DNA of 64,000 nt, from NCBI GenBank assembly GCA_963751835.1, contig CAVVWD010000030.1, forward strand, positions 1 through 64,000, written 5' to 3'. Origin of the DNA: JACVRW01 sp963751835. GTDB taxonomy: Bacteria > Actinomycetota > Thermoleophilia > Solirubrobacterales > Thermoleophilaceae. Below are positions 1 through 10,228 of the stretch, one piece after another. Below the pieces are notes generated by a model, which had not been told where the DNA came from, made no database searches, and saw only the letters and a list, made by a program, of their open reading frames with translations. Every line of letters begins with the position of its first letter. The first letter of the stretch is position 1. A program made the translations under genes and the position numbers.

Positions 1-2
1 TC

Positions 3-1745
3 GGATACCCGATCTTCAACGACTTCAACTACGAGAACTACTTCACGGGCTACTACCTCGTGATCGGGTTCTTTCCGATCGCCGCGCTGCTGCTCTTCCT
101 CGGCCTGACCCGCGTCGGTCCGAGGATCGGCTTGCCGGTGCTCGCTCGCGCGGCAGCCTGCGGCCACACACACCGCGAGTGACTCCTCCCCGCGCTCGAT
201 GGCGAACCAGCGATTTCCGCGGCGTCGCGCGAGAAACGGTGGGCGGTGGCGGGCGCCCGAATCGCCTTCGTCGGGGCGGTGCTCGGCCTCGAGGCGGGCA
301 TCGCATCCGACTCGGTGTGGCTGTGGCTGGCGCTGGGAACGGCGATTCGCGCTCGACGCTTGCGCCGCGACACTTGCGGCACTGGCGATCGGTCGCTCGG
401 ACCGCCCGGGCACCGCGCTCGAGCAGCGCGTCGCGGCGGTCAATTGGGTCGGGGCGCGTTGAGCGTCGCCGGGCTTATCGCAGTCTCGGGGAGCACCGAG
501 GTGAAGGTCCTCTCGGACGGTTCGGTGGAGCACCATCCGTGGTTCCCAGCCTGGCTCGGCGGCCCGATTGCCGCTGTGCTGGCCGCTTGGATCGCGATCG
601 CGGTGCGTGGGAGGGGGATGGCCGGGCGCCGCCGCCATAGAGCGGCGTGCCCTGATTCGGATTCCCGCTCCGATCCGTCTCTTCCTCCTGCTTGCCTTCC
701 TGCCCGGCGAGGTCGGGATCGACTTCTTTCATTCCGGTGAGGCGCTGGTCGGGACCAGACTGGTCTGGGAGGGTTGGCTGCCCTTGGCGAGCGACGTGGT
801 CCTCGACGCACGGGCTGCTTCAGGACGTCGCCGGCCCAGCCTCACCCGGGCTTGCCGTGTTCGGAGACAGCATGTGGGGCTACCTCGCGGGGCTCGACCC
901 TCCTGCTCACGCCGCTCTACTTCGTGCTCCCAGTGTTTCCCGTTGGCCTATCTGTTCGGCCGCAACTGGCTCTTCCTGGTCTTCACCGCCCTGTCTTAGC
1001 GTGGCTCTTTCCCGTTTCTCCCAACTTCCGCTTCATTCTCTGGCCCCTGACCTTGGTGTTGCTCGCCCTGGTAGTCGATCATCCGACTCCGGCGCGGTTG
1101 ATCGCCCTCGCCTCGATCGCCGTCGGGCAGACGATCATCACCCGGAAGACGGCGCCCGCCCTGCTGGCGGTATCCGTCGTGCTGGTCGGCTATGAGCTGT
1201 ACTACCGCCAGCCCGGCCAGAGCCTCGCCGCTGCCTTCCCACGCACCATCTGGTACGCGTCCGCCGGGCTTGCCCGCTGAGTCCTTTTTGCCGCCGATCC
1301 AGCCAGCCGGTGGCGATCTTGACGATTGACGTCTGGGTCTCGATCAAGCTCCTGCACGGCCACGCCCTCAGTGGTGCCTTCCCCCCATCCTCCGGGCCCT
1401 CCGAGAACCTCTTCAACTTCATGGCCCTGACGCCGATCGTGGCGATGTTGATTGCCTTCGCATACGGCGTCACCAGGTTGCTCCTGCGTCTGCGCTTCCG
1501 GACCGAAGACTGGGTGATGGCCGCCGTGGCCCTGAGTTCGCTGCTCCACTTCCCGAAGTTCCTCTCCCGCATGGACCAGGGCCATCTCTACCAGGCCTAC
1601 TCGGTGACCCTGCCGCTGGCGCTGTTCATCGTCTACCGCTTCGTGGAGGTCGCGGAGGGAGCGGTCAACCGGACGAGCGCCGGACTGCGGGATCAGCGGA
1701 TTCGTCGCACACCCCGTCAGCCTGGCGCTAGTCGTCCTCGTAGCG
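3..1745 (+). pseudogene. N-terminal part of a large membrane protein, broken by many frameshifts and cut by the window edge
   Basis: The reading frame is already open at base 3 (YPIFNDFNYENYF, then a hydrophobic stretch) and stops at 179. Hydrophobic pieces then follow in changing frames: about 246-400, 655-790, 840-900, 905-1280 and 1310-1720. Joined, they read as one multi-helix inner-membrane protein that runs without a real boundary into the ORF at 1746-3041, so the whole was probably about 1000 residues. The architecture, many helices then a soluble C-terminal part, resembles membrane GT-C-like or surface-polysaccharide proteins, but I recognise no named family. A segment near 1567-1600 (MDQGHLYQAYS) is the best conserved-looking motif. 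The frame changes could be decay or sequence error; given the rest of the window, error is likely. Confidence 0.45.
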
Positions 1746-3041
1746 GTGCTGGGCTGGAACAGACTCACCGACGAAATCAATTACGCCGGCGCCGCCTACC
1801 GGCCCGCGGTGGCGGCGAAGCCGCTGATGAAGCAGATCGGATATGCATCAGCAGTCGACCCTGCCCCCTTCCGCGCCCTGGAGCGGATCATCAACGCCTA
1901 CCTGGCCCCCGGGGATCGTCTCTTCGATTTCACCAACGAACCAGCACTCTTCTTCTACTTGATCGACCGCAATCCCAGCACGCGCTACTTCCACGCCACG
2001 CTGGCCAAAAGCGAGGACCTGCAGCGCGACCAGATCGAGCGCCTGCGGCAGGCCCGGCCGAAGCTGATCATGTTCGACAACACCGCGTCCCTCGGTCTTT
2101 CCAATTGGGATGGCATTCCGACGATGGTGCGCCATTACGACGTGAGCCGCTGGATTTTGGACAACTACAGACCGCTGCTCACCCTCCGCACCTACACGAT
2201 CTACGCCCGCCGTGACCAACCTTCTCCCTGGCAGCTCGATTTGGGCCTCACCGAGAAGCCCATCCTCCGCGACCCCGAGTTCCACACCCAGCAGTGCAAT
2301 TGGCAGCACGGGCCCAACTTCTTCTCCGGCGCCGTCGAGCCACCGCCCGGCGCGCCGCCGGTCGTGGCCGCCACGCCGGTCCGCCCGGTGATCACCGTCA
2401 GCGGTTGGGCCGGCGACATACAGGCGCAGGTGCCGGTCAGGGAGGTGATCGCAGCGGTTGGCGGAAGGATCGTCGGGCGTGCTGTTCCGAGGATCGAGCG
2501 CCCGGAACTGCCTGCCACAGGTTGGCCGCCCGGATTCCTCCGAAGCGGCTTTCGCGTCCAGGTTCCGACCGCCGCTCTGCGAAAGCCCGGCCAGCTACAT
2601 GTGTACGGGGTCGCCCGCGACAAAAGCGTCGCCGAGGTGCCGATGGGGACTGCGGCTTCGCCGCATGGCGGAGTCCGCCTGGGCGGGCGCACGGTTCGCC
2701 TCGAGCCGACCGCGGTCGCTGGCTACATCGACTCAACCGTGAGCGGACCGCCGATGCAGATCGTGCTGCCGCCCCGTTCTCAATGGTCCGACTATCAATG
2801 GCTCGAGATCGACGCCGGCAAAAACGGATTCCGGAAGGGTGCCTTCGCGCTGTTCGATCGGCAAAGCCGCCCCTCCCCGGCGCGCGAGATCTCCTTCCAA
2901 ACGCTTGACCGTTCGCCTCAGCGCTACATCGTTCCGGTCGGCAGCTGTGCCCAATGGCACGGCTACCGATCGCGCCGGCTCTTCCTGGCCATATCCCCCC
3001 CTCAGGACATCGCCGGTGTGCGATTGATTCGAGACCCGTGA
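1746..3041 (+). CDS. C-terminal soluble part of the large membrane protein
   Basis: An open frame of 431 codons from a GTG. It begins at the end of a hydrophobic helix (the preceding frame reads VSLALVVLVAV), so it is the tail of the upstream broken membrane protein and not an independent gene. The first 170 residues look globular (ALFFYLIDRNPSTRYF, then LIMFDNTAS). Later residues form Gly/Val-rich segments of beta-sandwich character. No catalytic motif is recognised. The TGA stop at 3039-3041 overlaps the GTG start of the following GHMP-kinase fragment (GTGA), which suggests the two were once translationally coupled. Function unknown; context suggests surface glycan synthesis. Confidence 0.55.
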   Translation: MLGWNRLTDEINYAGAAYRPAVAAKPLMKQIGYASAVDPAPFRALERIINAYLAPGDRLFDFTNEPALFFYLIDRNPSTRYFHATLAKSEDLQRDQIERLRQARPKLIMFDNTASLGLSNWDGIPTMVRHYDVSRWILDNYRPLLTLRTYTIYARRDQPSPWQLDLGLTEKPILRDPEFHTQQCNWQHGPNFFSGAVEPPPGAPPVVAATPVRPVITVSGWAGDIQAQVPVREVIAAVGGRIVGRAVPRIERPELPATGWPPGFLRSGFRVQVPTAALRKPGQLHVYGVARDKSVAEVPMGTAASPHGGVRLGGRTVRLEPTAVAGYIDSTVSGPPMQIVLPPRSQWSDYQWLEIDAGKNGFRKGAFALFDRQSRPSPAREISFQTLDRSPQRYIVPVGSCAQWHGYRSRRLFLAISPPQDIAGVRLIRDP

Positions 3042-3169
3042 TCACCCGCAGCCCGCTTCGGATCACGCTCGCCGGCGGCGGAACCGACCTGCCCTCCTAC
3101 TACCGCCACCGCGGCGGCGGGGTGCTCTCGGCGGCGATCAATAAGTACATCTACATCGCCATCAACTAG
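3038..3169 (+). pseudogene. N-terminal fragment of a GHMP-family sugar kinase (heptose-7-phosphate kinase HddA-like)
   Basis: A GTG start overlapping the previous stop gives 43 codons before a TAG. The sequence ITRSPLRITLAGGGTDLPSY followed by GGGVLSAAINKYIYIAIN is the classic N-terminus of HddA-type D-glycero-D-manno-heptose 7-phosphate kinases and related GHMP kinases, which are normally 320-350 residues. Everything after the first strand-helix unit is missing, including the glycine-rich ATP loop, so the fragment cannot be an active kinase. It is followed within three bases by part of an unrelated SDR gene, so a deletion or misassembly junction lies near 3168-3172. Confidence 0.7.
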
Positions 3170-3171
3170 GG

Positions 3172-3333
3172 GACGACCGGCTGCGGATCGAGCGCTGCGA
3201 CGTCAAGGACCTCGCGGCGCTCTCAAATGCGATGCGCGGGCACGAGGTCGTCATCCACCTGGCCTCAAACCCCGACATAGGGCGCGCGGCGACCGAGCCG
3301 GGGGCCCGGCTCGTCTCGACCGGCGTATCGTGA
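3172..3333 (+). pseudogene. Internal fragment of an NAD-dependent epimerase/dehydratase (extended SDR)
   Basis: An open frame without a start encodes CDVKDLAALSNAMRGHEVVI followed by HLASNPDIGRAATEPG. This matches the region just after the Rossmann nucleotide-binding loop in UDP-glucose 4-epimerase-like SDR proteins (about residues 55-100 of 310). The GxxGxxG loop upstream and the YxxxK catalytic pair downstream are both absent. The piece lies between the truncated kinase and the start of the next glycosyltransferase, whose GTG overlaps its TGA. It is best read as what remains after loss of most of an hddA-SDR gene pair. Confidence 0.65.
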
Positions 3334-5403
3334 GCGTCGTGAGCGAGATTCGGACTGCGGCCGGTCGGCTGCCGCTGTCGGTGCTGCGCGCGCGCCTCGA
3401 CGCCGGTTGGGCGGCGTCGTACTGGTCGGTCGATCCGGACGGGCTGTCGGGGCGTGGGCTCGTGGTGGCCGCGGGACCGGCGTTCTCGGTGCCGTTGCGC
3501 CTCGGGTCGGCGGCGTCGTTCTCCTCGCGCGTCCGACTGCTGCCGCACGACTGGCGCGACAGCCGGGGCGCGGTCCGGGTGTCCGTGAAGGCCGTCGAAG
3601 CCGCCGGGCGAGGGCAGATAGTGTGGTCCGGCGAGCTGCGCTCGGCAGCGGACCTGGGTGATCTTGAGGGCCTGGAGGCCGTGTGCGAGCTGCCGTTGTC
3701 GACGACGGCACTTGAGTTGTCGGTCGAACTACTCGCGCTCAAGCCTGGGGTCGCGCGAGCGGTGTGGATCGAGCCCGCGATCACGGACGCTTCGGCGCCG
3801 GCGCCGTCCGTACCGGCGACGCGAGACGGGTCCTCGTCCGGGCCCGCGCCGCCAGCGCGCCCCCTCGTGTCGGTGCTCACCCCGGTCCACGACCCGCCCC
3901 CGGAGATGCTCGCCGAGACGATCGAGTCGGTGCGCAACCAGACCTTCGGCGACTGGGAGCTGTGCCTCGTCGACGACGGCTCGTCCGATCCCGAGGTTAT
4001 CGCGATGCTCGAGCGATACGCGGCGAGCGACCCGCGGATCCGCGTCGCGCGTCGTGAGCAGGCGGGCGGGATCTCCTCGGCCACGAACGCGGCGCTGGCG
4101 ATGGCATCGGGCGAGTACATCGCCTTGCTTGATCACGACGACACCCTCGTGCCGGACGCACTGGAGCGCGTGGCGGCCAAAGTCGCCGAGGATCCGAGCG
4201 TCGACATGATCTACAGCGACGAGGACGCCGTCGCCGACGATCGGATCGTCTCACGCCACTGCAAGCCGGCGTGGTCTCCCGAGCTCATGGCGCTCCTCAT
4301 GTACACGTGCCACTTCGGGGTCTATAGGCGCGGTCTGGCCGAGGAGCTCGGCGGCTTCCGCTCGGAATTCGACGGCTGCCAGGACTACGACTTCGTGCTC
4401 CGGCTAGCCGAGCGCACCGACCGCATCGGCCACATTCCTGAGATCCTCTACCACTGGCGTGCGCACGTCGGCTCGACTGCCGGCGGCGGCCAGGCGAAGC
4501 CCTACGCCTACATGGCACAGCCGCGCGCCATCGCGGGGCATCTCGAGCGCACAGGCGTCGACGCCGAGGTCCAGTTCGGTCCGCAGCCGGGGCTGCACCG
4601 GGTGGTGCACAGGGTGGACCCGGAGGTGCGTGTCTCCTTGGCGGTGGCCGTGGCCGACGAGCGTGGGCTGGTCGAGGCGGCGCGGTCGTGGACCGGTCAG
4701 CCGCACGGGGTGTGGGACGTCGCGATCGCGGCGCCACAGCCCGCGCTGGAGACCTGTGTCGACGCGCTGCTCGGCACCGGCGTCGATCTGGCGCGGATCT
4801 CGGCGGTGGCCGCCGATCCGGCTGCCGGGCGGGCGGCGTGGCTCGCCGCGGCCGCCGATGCGGCACGGGGTGAGTACCTGCTGTTGATGCAGGACTCGGT
4901 CGCGGGGCTGACGCACGACTGGCTGGCGAGGCTCATCGGGTACAGCGCACAGGAGCAGATCGGAGCCGTGCGGCCCGATCGTGCTGTCGCCGGAGGGGCG
5001 GATCATCGAGGCGGGCATCGGCCTTCCCGAGGGCATCCCGATTCCGCTGCTCTACGGCTTCCCCGGCTCGAAGGGCAGTCTGGTCACCGTGAACGTGAGC
5101 GCGGTGAGCGGCGTGCTGGCCACCTCCGCGAAGGTGTACCGCGCCCTGGGCGGTCTCGATGCCACCTACGGAGATCTCGCGCTGATCGACTACTGCCTAC
5201 GAGCCGGCGACGCGGGCCTGCGGATCGTCACCGTTCCCGACGTGCGCATGCAGGCCACGGGCCCCGATCGGACGACGAACGACCTGCCCGCGCTGTGGCG
5301 CCTGCGCGAAGCATGGTCGAAGGCGCACGACGCCGACCCGTTCTACAGCCCCCACTACCGGACCGATCGCGGCGACTTCGAGCCCCGTGTCAGCGTCGTC
5401 TAA
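3330..5403 (+). CDS. Double-domain family 2 glycosyltransferase with an uncharacterised N-terminal domain (one frameshift)
   Basis: Predicted cytoplasmic GT that transfers sugars from nucleotide donors during polysaccharide assembly. Residues about 1-160 form a domain I cannot name, with landmarks LRARLDAG and RLLPHDWRD. A GT-A domain begins near residue 172 (SVLTPVHDPPPEML) and has the nucleotide/metal motif LLDHDDTLV and a SDEDAV loop. The C-terminal third is a second, more divergent GT2-like unit. The frame breaks near 4972 (a probable extra base in gtgcggcc); the second frame then continues to TAA at 5401-5403. The paralogue immediately downstream is continuous across the equivalent point, which supports one gene of about 690 codons. 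The GTG start overlaps the TGA of the SDR remnant. Confidence 0.75.
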
Positions 5404-5413
5404 CTTGGCGGAC

Positions 5414-8316
5414 ATGGCGTCATCACCCGACGCGCCTGAACCCGCGCCCGTTGCCCTGCGGGACACGCGAGGCGAGCTGGCGGCCGAGTTCCTCCGCGGC
5501 AGCGGGATCGAGATCGGCGCGCTGCACCTGGCGATCAGGATGCCTCCCGGTGTGAGCGTCAGGTACGTCGACCGGATGACCGTCCCCGAGCTGCGGGCGC
5601 ACTATCCGGAGCTCGCGGAGTGGGACCTAGTGCCCGTCGACATCGTCGACGACGGCGAGGTGCTGGCAACGATCGAGGACGAGTCGCGTCGACTTCATCA
5701 TCGCCAACCACTTCCTCGAGCACTGCGAGGACCCGATCCGTACGATCGAGACGCACCTCAGGAAGCTGCGGCCCGGCGGAGTGCTTTTCTATGCGGTCCC
5801 GGACAAGCGCTACACGTTCGACTTCCGGCGACCGCGCACGCCGCTCAGCCATGTCGTGAGCGACCACGAGAACGGGCCGGAGGCGTCTCGCTCGGACCAC
5901 TACCTCGAATGGGTGCTGCTCGTCGACTCCCGGCGTGACGCCAAGGAGCTCGAGGCCGAGGGCTACTCGATCCACTTCCACGTCTGGACGCAGGCCGATC
6001 TCGTGCAGCTGATGCTGCATTGCCACGAGCGCTTTGGGAACTTCGAGATGGAGGCGGTACGGCGCCACGAGATCGAGAACATCGTCGTGCTCAAGAAGCA
6101 CGGCGAGCTGGTCGTCGAGGAGCCGTCTCCGGCGCCGGCGCCCGCCGTCGAGCAGCCGCCGCCCGCCGCTGAGCCGACTCCCGCCGAAGAGGCCCGCATC
6201 GGCGAGCTGGGCGTCAGGTCTCCGGCGTCGTCTGCGCCGGTGACCGAGCCGGCGGCCCCCGGCGGGCGGCTGGCGCTGTCGGCGCTACGGGCGCGCCTGG
6301 ACGCGGGCTCGGCTGCGTCGCGCTGGGCGGTCGATGCCGACGGACTGCCGGGTCGCGGGCTGGTTATGAACGCGGAGGCGGCCGTGACGCTGCCCTTGCG
6401 GCTTGAGTCACCGGTGTCGTTCGTGTCGCGGGCGCGACTCCTGCCGCACGACTGGCGCGATGGCCGCGGCGCGGTCCGCGTCTGGGTGGCCGTGGCCGAC
6501 GAAGCCGGCCACCGCCGTGAGGTGTGGACGGGCACGTTGGAGGCGGCCGCGGAGCTGGGCAAACCCGAGGGCCTCGCGGTCGCATGCAAGGTCCCGGCGT
6601 CGACGACGGAGCTCGTGCTCGGCGTCTCGGCGACGGGGCGGCGCGATGGGCCCGCCCTCGCGCGGGCCGTATGGCTCGAGCCGAGCATCGTCGATCCCTC
6701 GGCGCCGGCGGCGGGCAGGCCGACGGCGAACAGCGCATCGACGAGCGCACAGCTGTCCTCCCAGGGCCCGCTCGTATCGGTGTTGACACCGGTGCACGAC
6801 CCGCCGCTCGAGATGCTCGAGGAGGCGATCGAGTCGGTCCGTTCGCAGACGCTTCCGCACTGGGAGCTGTGCCTTGTCGACGACGGCTCGAAGGATCCCG
6901 AGGTCATCGCGATGCTTGAGCGCTACGCGGCCGAGGACCGCCGCATACGCCTCGCGCGCCGCGAGCAGGCGGGCGGCATCGCGTCGGCGACCAACGCGGC
7001 GATGGCGATGGCGACCGGCGAGTACATCGCGCTGCTCGACCATGACGACACCCTGGTGCCGTATGCGATCGAGCGCATCGCGGCGAAGGTCGCCGGGGAC
7101 CCGGGCCTCGACATGATCTACAGCGACGAGGACACCGTCCTCGACGGGCGGCCGATCTGGGGGCACTTCAAACCCGCGTGGTCGCCCGACACACTGCGGA
7201 CGAACGGCTACACGTGCCACTTCGGCGTGTACCGCCGGGCGCTCGTCGAGGAGGCCGGCGGGTTCCGGAGCGAGTTCAACGGTTCTCAGGACGTCGACAT
7301 GATCCTCCGGCTCGTCGAGCGCACGGACCGGATCGCCAACATCCCGGAGATCCTCTACCACTGGCGCGCCCATGCGAACTCGACTGCTGGCGGAGACGCC
7401 AAGCCCTACGCGTACGTCGCCGCGCGCAAGGCGATCGCGGGCCACCTCGAGCGCGTGGGCATCGACGCCGACGTCGGCTTCGGGCCGCCCGGCCTGTATC
7501 GGGTCGCCCATCGCGTCGATCCGTCGGTGCCGGTGTCGCTCCTGGTCGCGGTCCGCGACGACGGCGGGTTGGCCGAGGCCGCGCGGTCCTGGGTCGCCCA
7601 GCCGCACGAGGTGTGGGATGTCGTGTTGGCCGCTCCGCAGCCGGCGCTCGCCGCGTGCGTCGACGCGCTGACGGGAGCCGGCGTCGACGCCGACCGGATC
7701 ACAACGCTGCCGGCCGATCCCGCCTGCTGACAGCGCGGCCTGGCTGGCGGCCGCCGCCGACTCGGCGCGCGGCGACCACCTCCTGCTCATGCGCGACCCG
7801 GTGGCAGGGCGCACGCACGACTGGCTGACCCGCCTGATCGGCTACAGCGCGCAGGAGCACATCGGCGCCGCGGGTCCCGTCGTCCTGGGCGCGGACGGCC
7901 GAATCACCGAAGCCGGCGTCGCTATCCCCGAGGGCATCGCGCTGCCCCTGCTGCACGGGACCCGCACGTCGATGGACCTGCACTTCGGGTATGGCACATC
8001 GGTCTACAACGTGAGCGCGGTCAGCGGCGTGGCGATCACCTCGCGCCGCGTCTACTCAGAGCTCGGGGGGCTCGACCGCACCCATCGCGACCTCGCGCTG
8101 GTCGACTACTGCCTGCGCGCGGTCGACCGCGGCCTGCGCATCGTGACCGTGCCGGACTCCCGGCTGCAGCTCACGGGGCCGGACCACGCGGTCAACGACA
8201 TCCCTGGCCTGTGGCGTCTCCGCGAGATGTGGTCGCGGCGCCATACGCACGACCCGTACTACAGCGCGAACTTCCGCACCGACCGCGGCGATTTCGCGCT
8301 CGCCTCGCCCCTCTGA
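5414..8316 (+). CDS. Fusion of a SAM-methyltransferase-like domain with a double GT2 glycosyltransferase (two frameshifts)
   Basis: Starts at ATG 5414, 11 bases after the previous stop. Residues about 1-230 are methyltransferase-like (FLRGSGIEIGALHLAI, ANHFLEHCEDPIRTIETHL, LRPGGVLFYAVPDKRYTFD), as in methyltransferases attached to polysaccharide GTs. A Pro/Ala/Glu-rich linker (about 6110-6250) follows. The rest repeats the architecture of the upstream gene: the same unnamed domain (RLLPHDWRDGRGAVRV), a GT-A domain (SVLTPVHDPPLEML, LLDHDDTLV, YSDEDTV) and a second GT2-like unit ending in YYSANFRTDRGDF. Frames change near 5688 and near 7722; both are explained by one extra base. Total about 965 codons. 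The last 58 bases overlap the convergent gene on the other strand. Confidence 0.72.
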
Positions 8317-10172
8317 GTGCGCTCGAGCAGCGTCTCCACGGCGAAAGGCGCGGGCCGCATCGTCGCGAGGGAGGACGAGAATGGCGTTTCTCGGCGCCGC
8401 GCCAGGATCTGGGGGACTCCCAGTCCTTCCCAGCCCCGGCCCGCCATGCGGCGCCAGAGGTCGTAGTCCTCGTGGCCGTCGAGTGCAGGGTCCGTGGCGA
8501 AGCCGCCTATCTCCCGCAGACGATCGGCTCGGATCAAGGCGGGCGCATGGATGTAGTTCCCGTCACGGAGACGCTCCGGGTCCCAGCCGAGGAAGTTCAC
8601 CAGGTGGTCGCCGCCTCCGGCGGCGAACGCGTCAGGTGCCAAGATCACCTGCTGCATGGGGTACGCGAAGGCGACGTCGGGCATGGCGTCCAGCGTTCCC
8701 GCCAGCACGTCGAGGCACCGCGGCTGGACCTCCTGTCCGCAGTCGAGGACTAGGCAGTAGCGACCCCGCGCGAAGTCCAGTCCGACGTTGCGGGCGGCGC
8801 CAAGGCCGCGGTCGACGCTCTGCACGACGAGGCGGGCCGCGACGCGTGGATGGCGGCGCAGCCAGCGGCTCGCGGCGCCATCGCCGTCGCGGTCCGCCCC
8901 GCGGGCGACCATGACGAGCTCGAGGTCGCGCAGCCAGCTCTCGGCGAGCGAGTCGAGCGTGGAGAGGAGCGGATCGCCCTGATCGTCGAACGCGACGATC
9001 GCGGTCACGCGCGGGTTGCGGCGTGCCGCCCATGCCGCGGTCTCGAATGCCACGCGGATGGGGCGGGTGCCAGCGGCGGACCGGATCGTTTCCTCGACGC
9101 GCGTCACGTGTCGTCGCACCTCGACGAGCCCGCGCCGGAAGTCGTCCAGCTCGCGGCGGATCGCCCGGCTCTCGGCTTTGGGTCCGGGGCCGCTGGGATC
9201 GCGCGAGAACCCGTGGTCCTGGCGGTGGATCCCAGGGCGGCCCATCGACGTCCCGGGCGGCACGGGCTCGCCCACGAGCTCGACGATCGCCGCGCGCAGC
9301 ACGGCGACATGGAGGGCCGAGGGGAGCCATTCGCTGAGTCGATTGTGCGCCTGGACGCGCAGGCGTGCGAGCCGAGCCTCGTCGCGCAACAGCGCGTCCA
9401 CGAGGAACGGGAGCGAATCCGCGCTTCCCACCAGCAGATGCTCGCCGGGCTCCAGTGGTGCGATGCCGCTCGAGTGCTCGCTGACCACCACAGCGCCCGC
9501 GTGGATCGCGTCGATCGCCCGCGGCCACTCGAAGTACGGCTGCTCCTCCCGATGCAGGCAGACCAGGACCTTGGTCTGGGCGAGCAGCGCCCACCTTCCC
9601 TGGGCCAGGAACGAGCTCGTGTCGCCGGGATGCGGATCGTGGTCTGCGAGGCGCAGCAGGCAGTTGCGGCGAGCCAGCACGTCCGCCCAGCGGGCGAGGT
9701 AGTGGCTGCGCCGGGCGCTGTGCCTGCCGTAGAACATCACGTCGATGGGGCGGGGCGCCTCAGGGTCGAAGCGGTCCAGCGGCGCCGAGTAGCCCGGTCT
9801 GAGCGTGCGGGCCGGGATCCCTTGGCGGCGCAGCGCCAGGACCGTGCGCTGGTCGAGGTCGAAGACGGCTCCCGCGCGGCGCAGCAACTCGAGGCGGGCC
9901 TCGTCGCCGCCGATCGCGTCGGGGTCCTCGGCGCCGATGAAGATGGTGCGCTTGAGCACGGCATCGTCGGGCAGGGCATCCTCGCCCTCGAGCTCGAGGT
10001 ACTCGCGCGGCCCCATCAGGACGTAGACGCGGTTCGGCCGCCAATCCGGGAAGCCGCCGAGATGCAGCGTGGCAGGCACGCTCTGCAGCGCGAGCTCGTA
10101 TTCGAGGGTGGCGGCCAGCTCGCGCAGCGGGTAATGCTGGCGCGGCGACATCACGAACGCCACATCGGGCAC
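8259..10172 (-). CDS. Two-domain glycosyltransferase: N-terminal GT-B-like plus C-terminal GT2
   Basis: An intact 637-codon frame. Residues about 1-300 resemble GT-B/CgeB-like glycosyltransferases (VMFYGRHSARRSHYLARWAD; later EWPRAIDAIHAGAVVVSEHS, the usual nucleotide-sugar side of GT-B folds). Residues about 385-600 form a GT2 GT-A domain (RVTAIVAFDDQGDPLLSTLD, GLGAARNVGLDFARGRYCLV, GGFATDPALDGHEDYDLWRR). The aspartate pair that usually binds metal appears as LDCGQE, so it is altered. It starts at GTG 10172, or possibly ATG 10151 inside MSPRQHYPL. Its 3' end overlaps the convergent methyltransferase-GT2 gene by 58 bp. Donor and acceptor unknown. Confidence 0.75.
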   Translation of the reverse strand: MPDVAFVMSPRQHYPLRELAATLEYELALQSVPATLHLGGFPDWRPNRVYVLMGPREYLELEGEDALPDDAVLKRTIFIGAEDPDAIGGDEARLELLRRAGAVFDLDQRTVLALRRQGIPARTLRPGYSAPLDRFDPEAPRPIDVMFYGRHSARRSHYLARWADVLARRNCLLRLADHDPHPGDTSSFLAQGRWALLAQTKVLVCLHREEQPYFEWPRAIDAIHAGAVVVSEHSSGIAPLEPGEHLLVGSADSLPFLVDALLRDEARLARLRVQAHNRLSEWLPSALHVAVLRAAIVELVGEPVPPGTSMGRPGIHRQDHGFSRDPSGPGPKAESRAIRRELDDFRRGLVEVRRHVTRVEETIRSAAGTRPIRVAFETAAWAARRNPRVTAIVAFDDQGDPLLSTLDSLAESWLRDLELVMVARGADRDGDGAASRWLRRHPRVAARLVVQSVDRGLGAARNVGLDFARGRYCLVLDCGQEVQPRCLDVLAGTLDAMPDVAFAYPMQQVILAPDAFAAGGGDHLVNFLGWDPERLRDGNYIHAPALIRADRLREIGGFATDPALDGHEDYDLWRRMAGRGWEGLGVPQILARRRETPFSSSLATMRPAPFAVETLLERTQRGEASAKSPRSVRKFAL

Positions 10173-10228
10173 GCGCCGATGCTACAAGGCAACGGTCGGG
10201 CGGAGTCCCAGCGGCTACGCTGTCGGGC

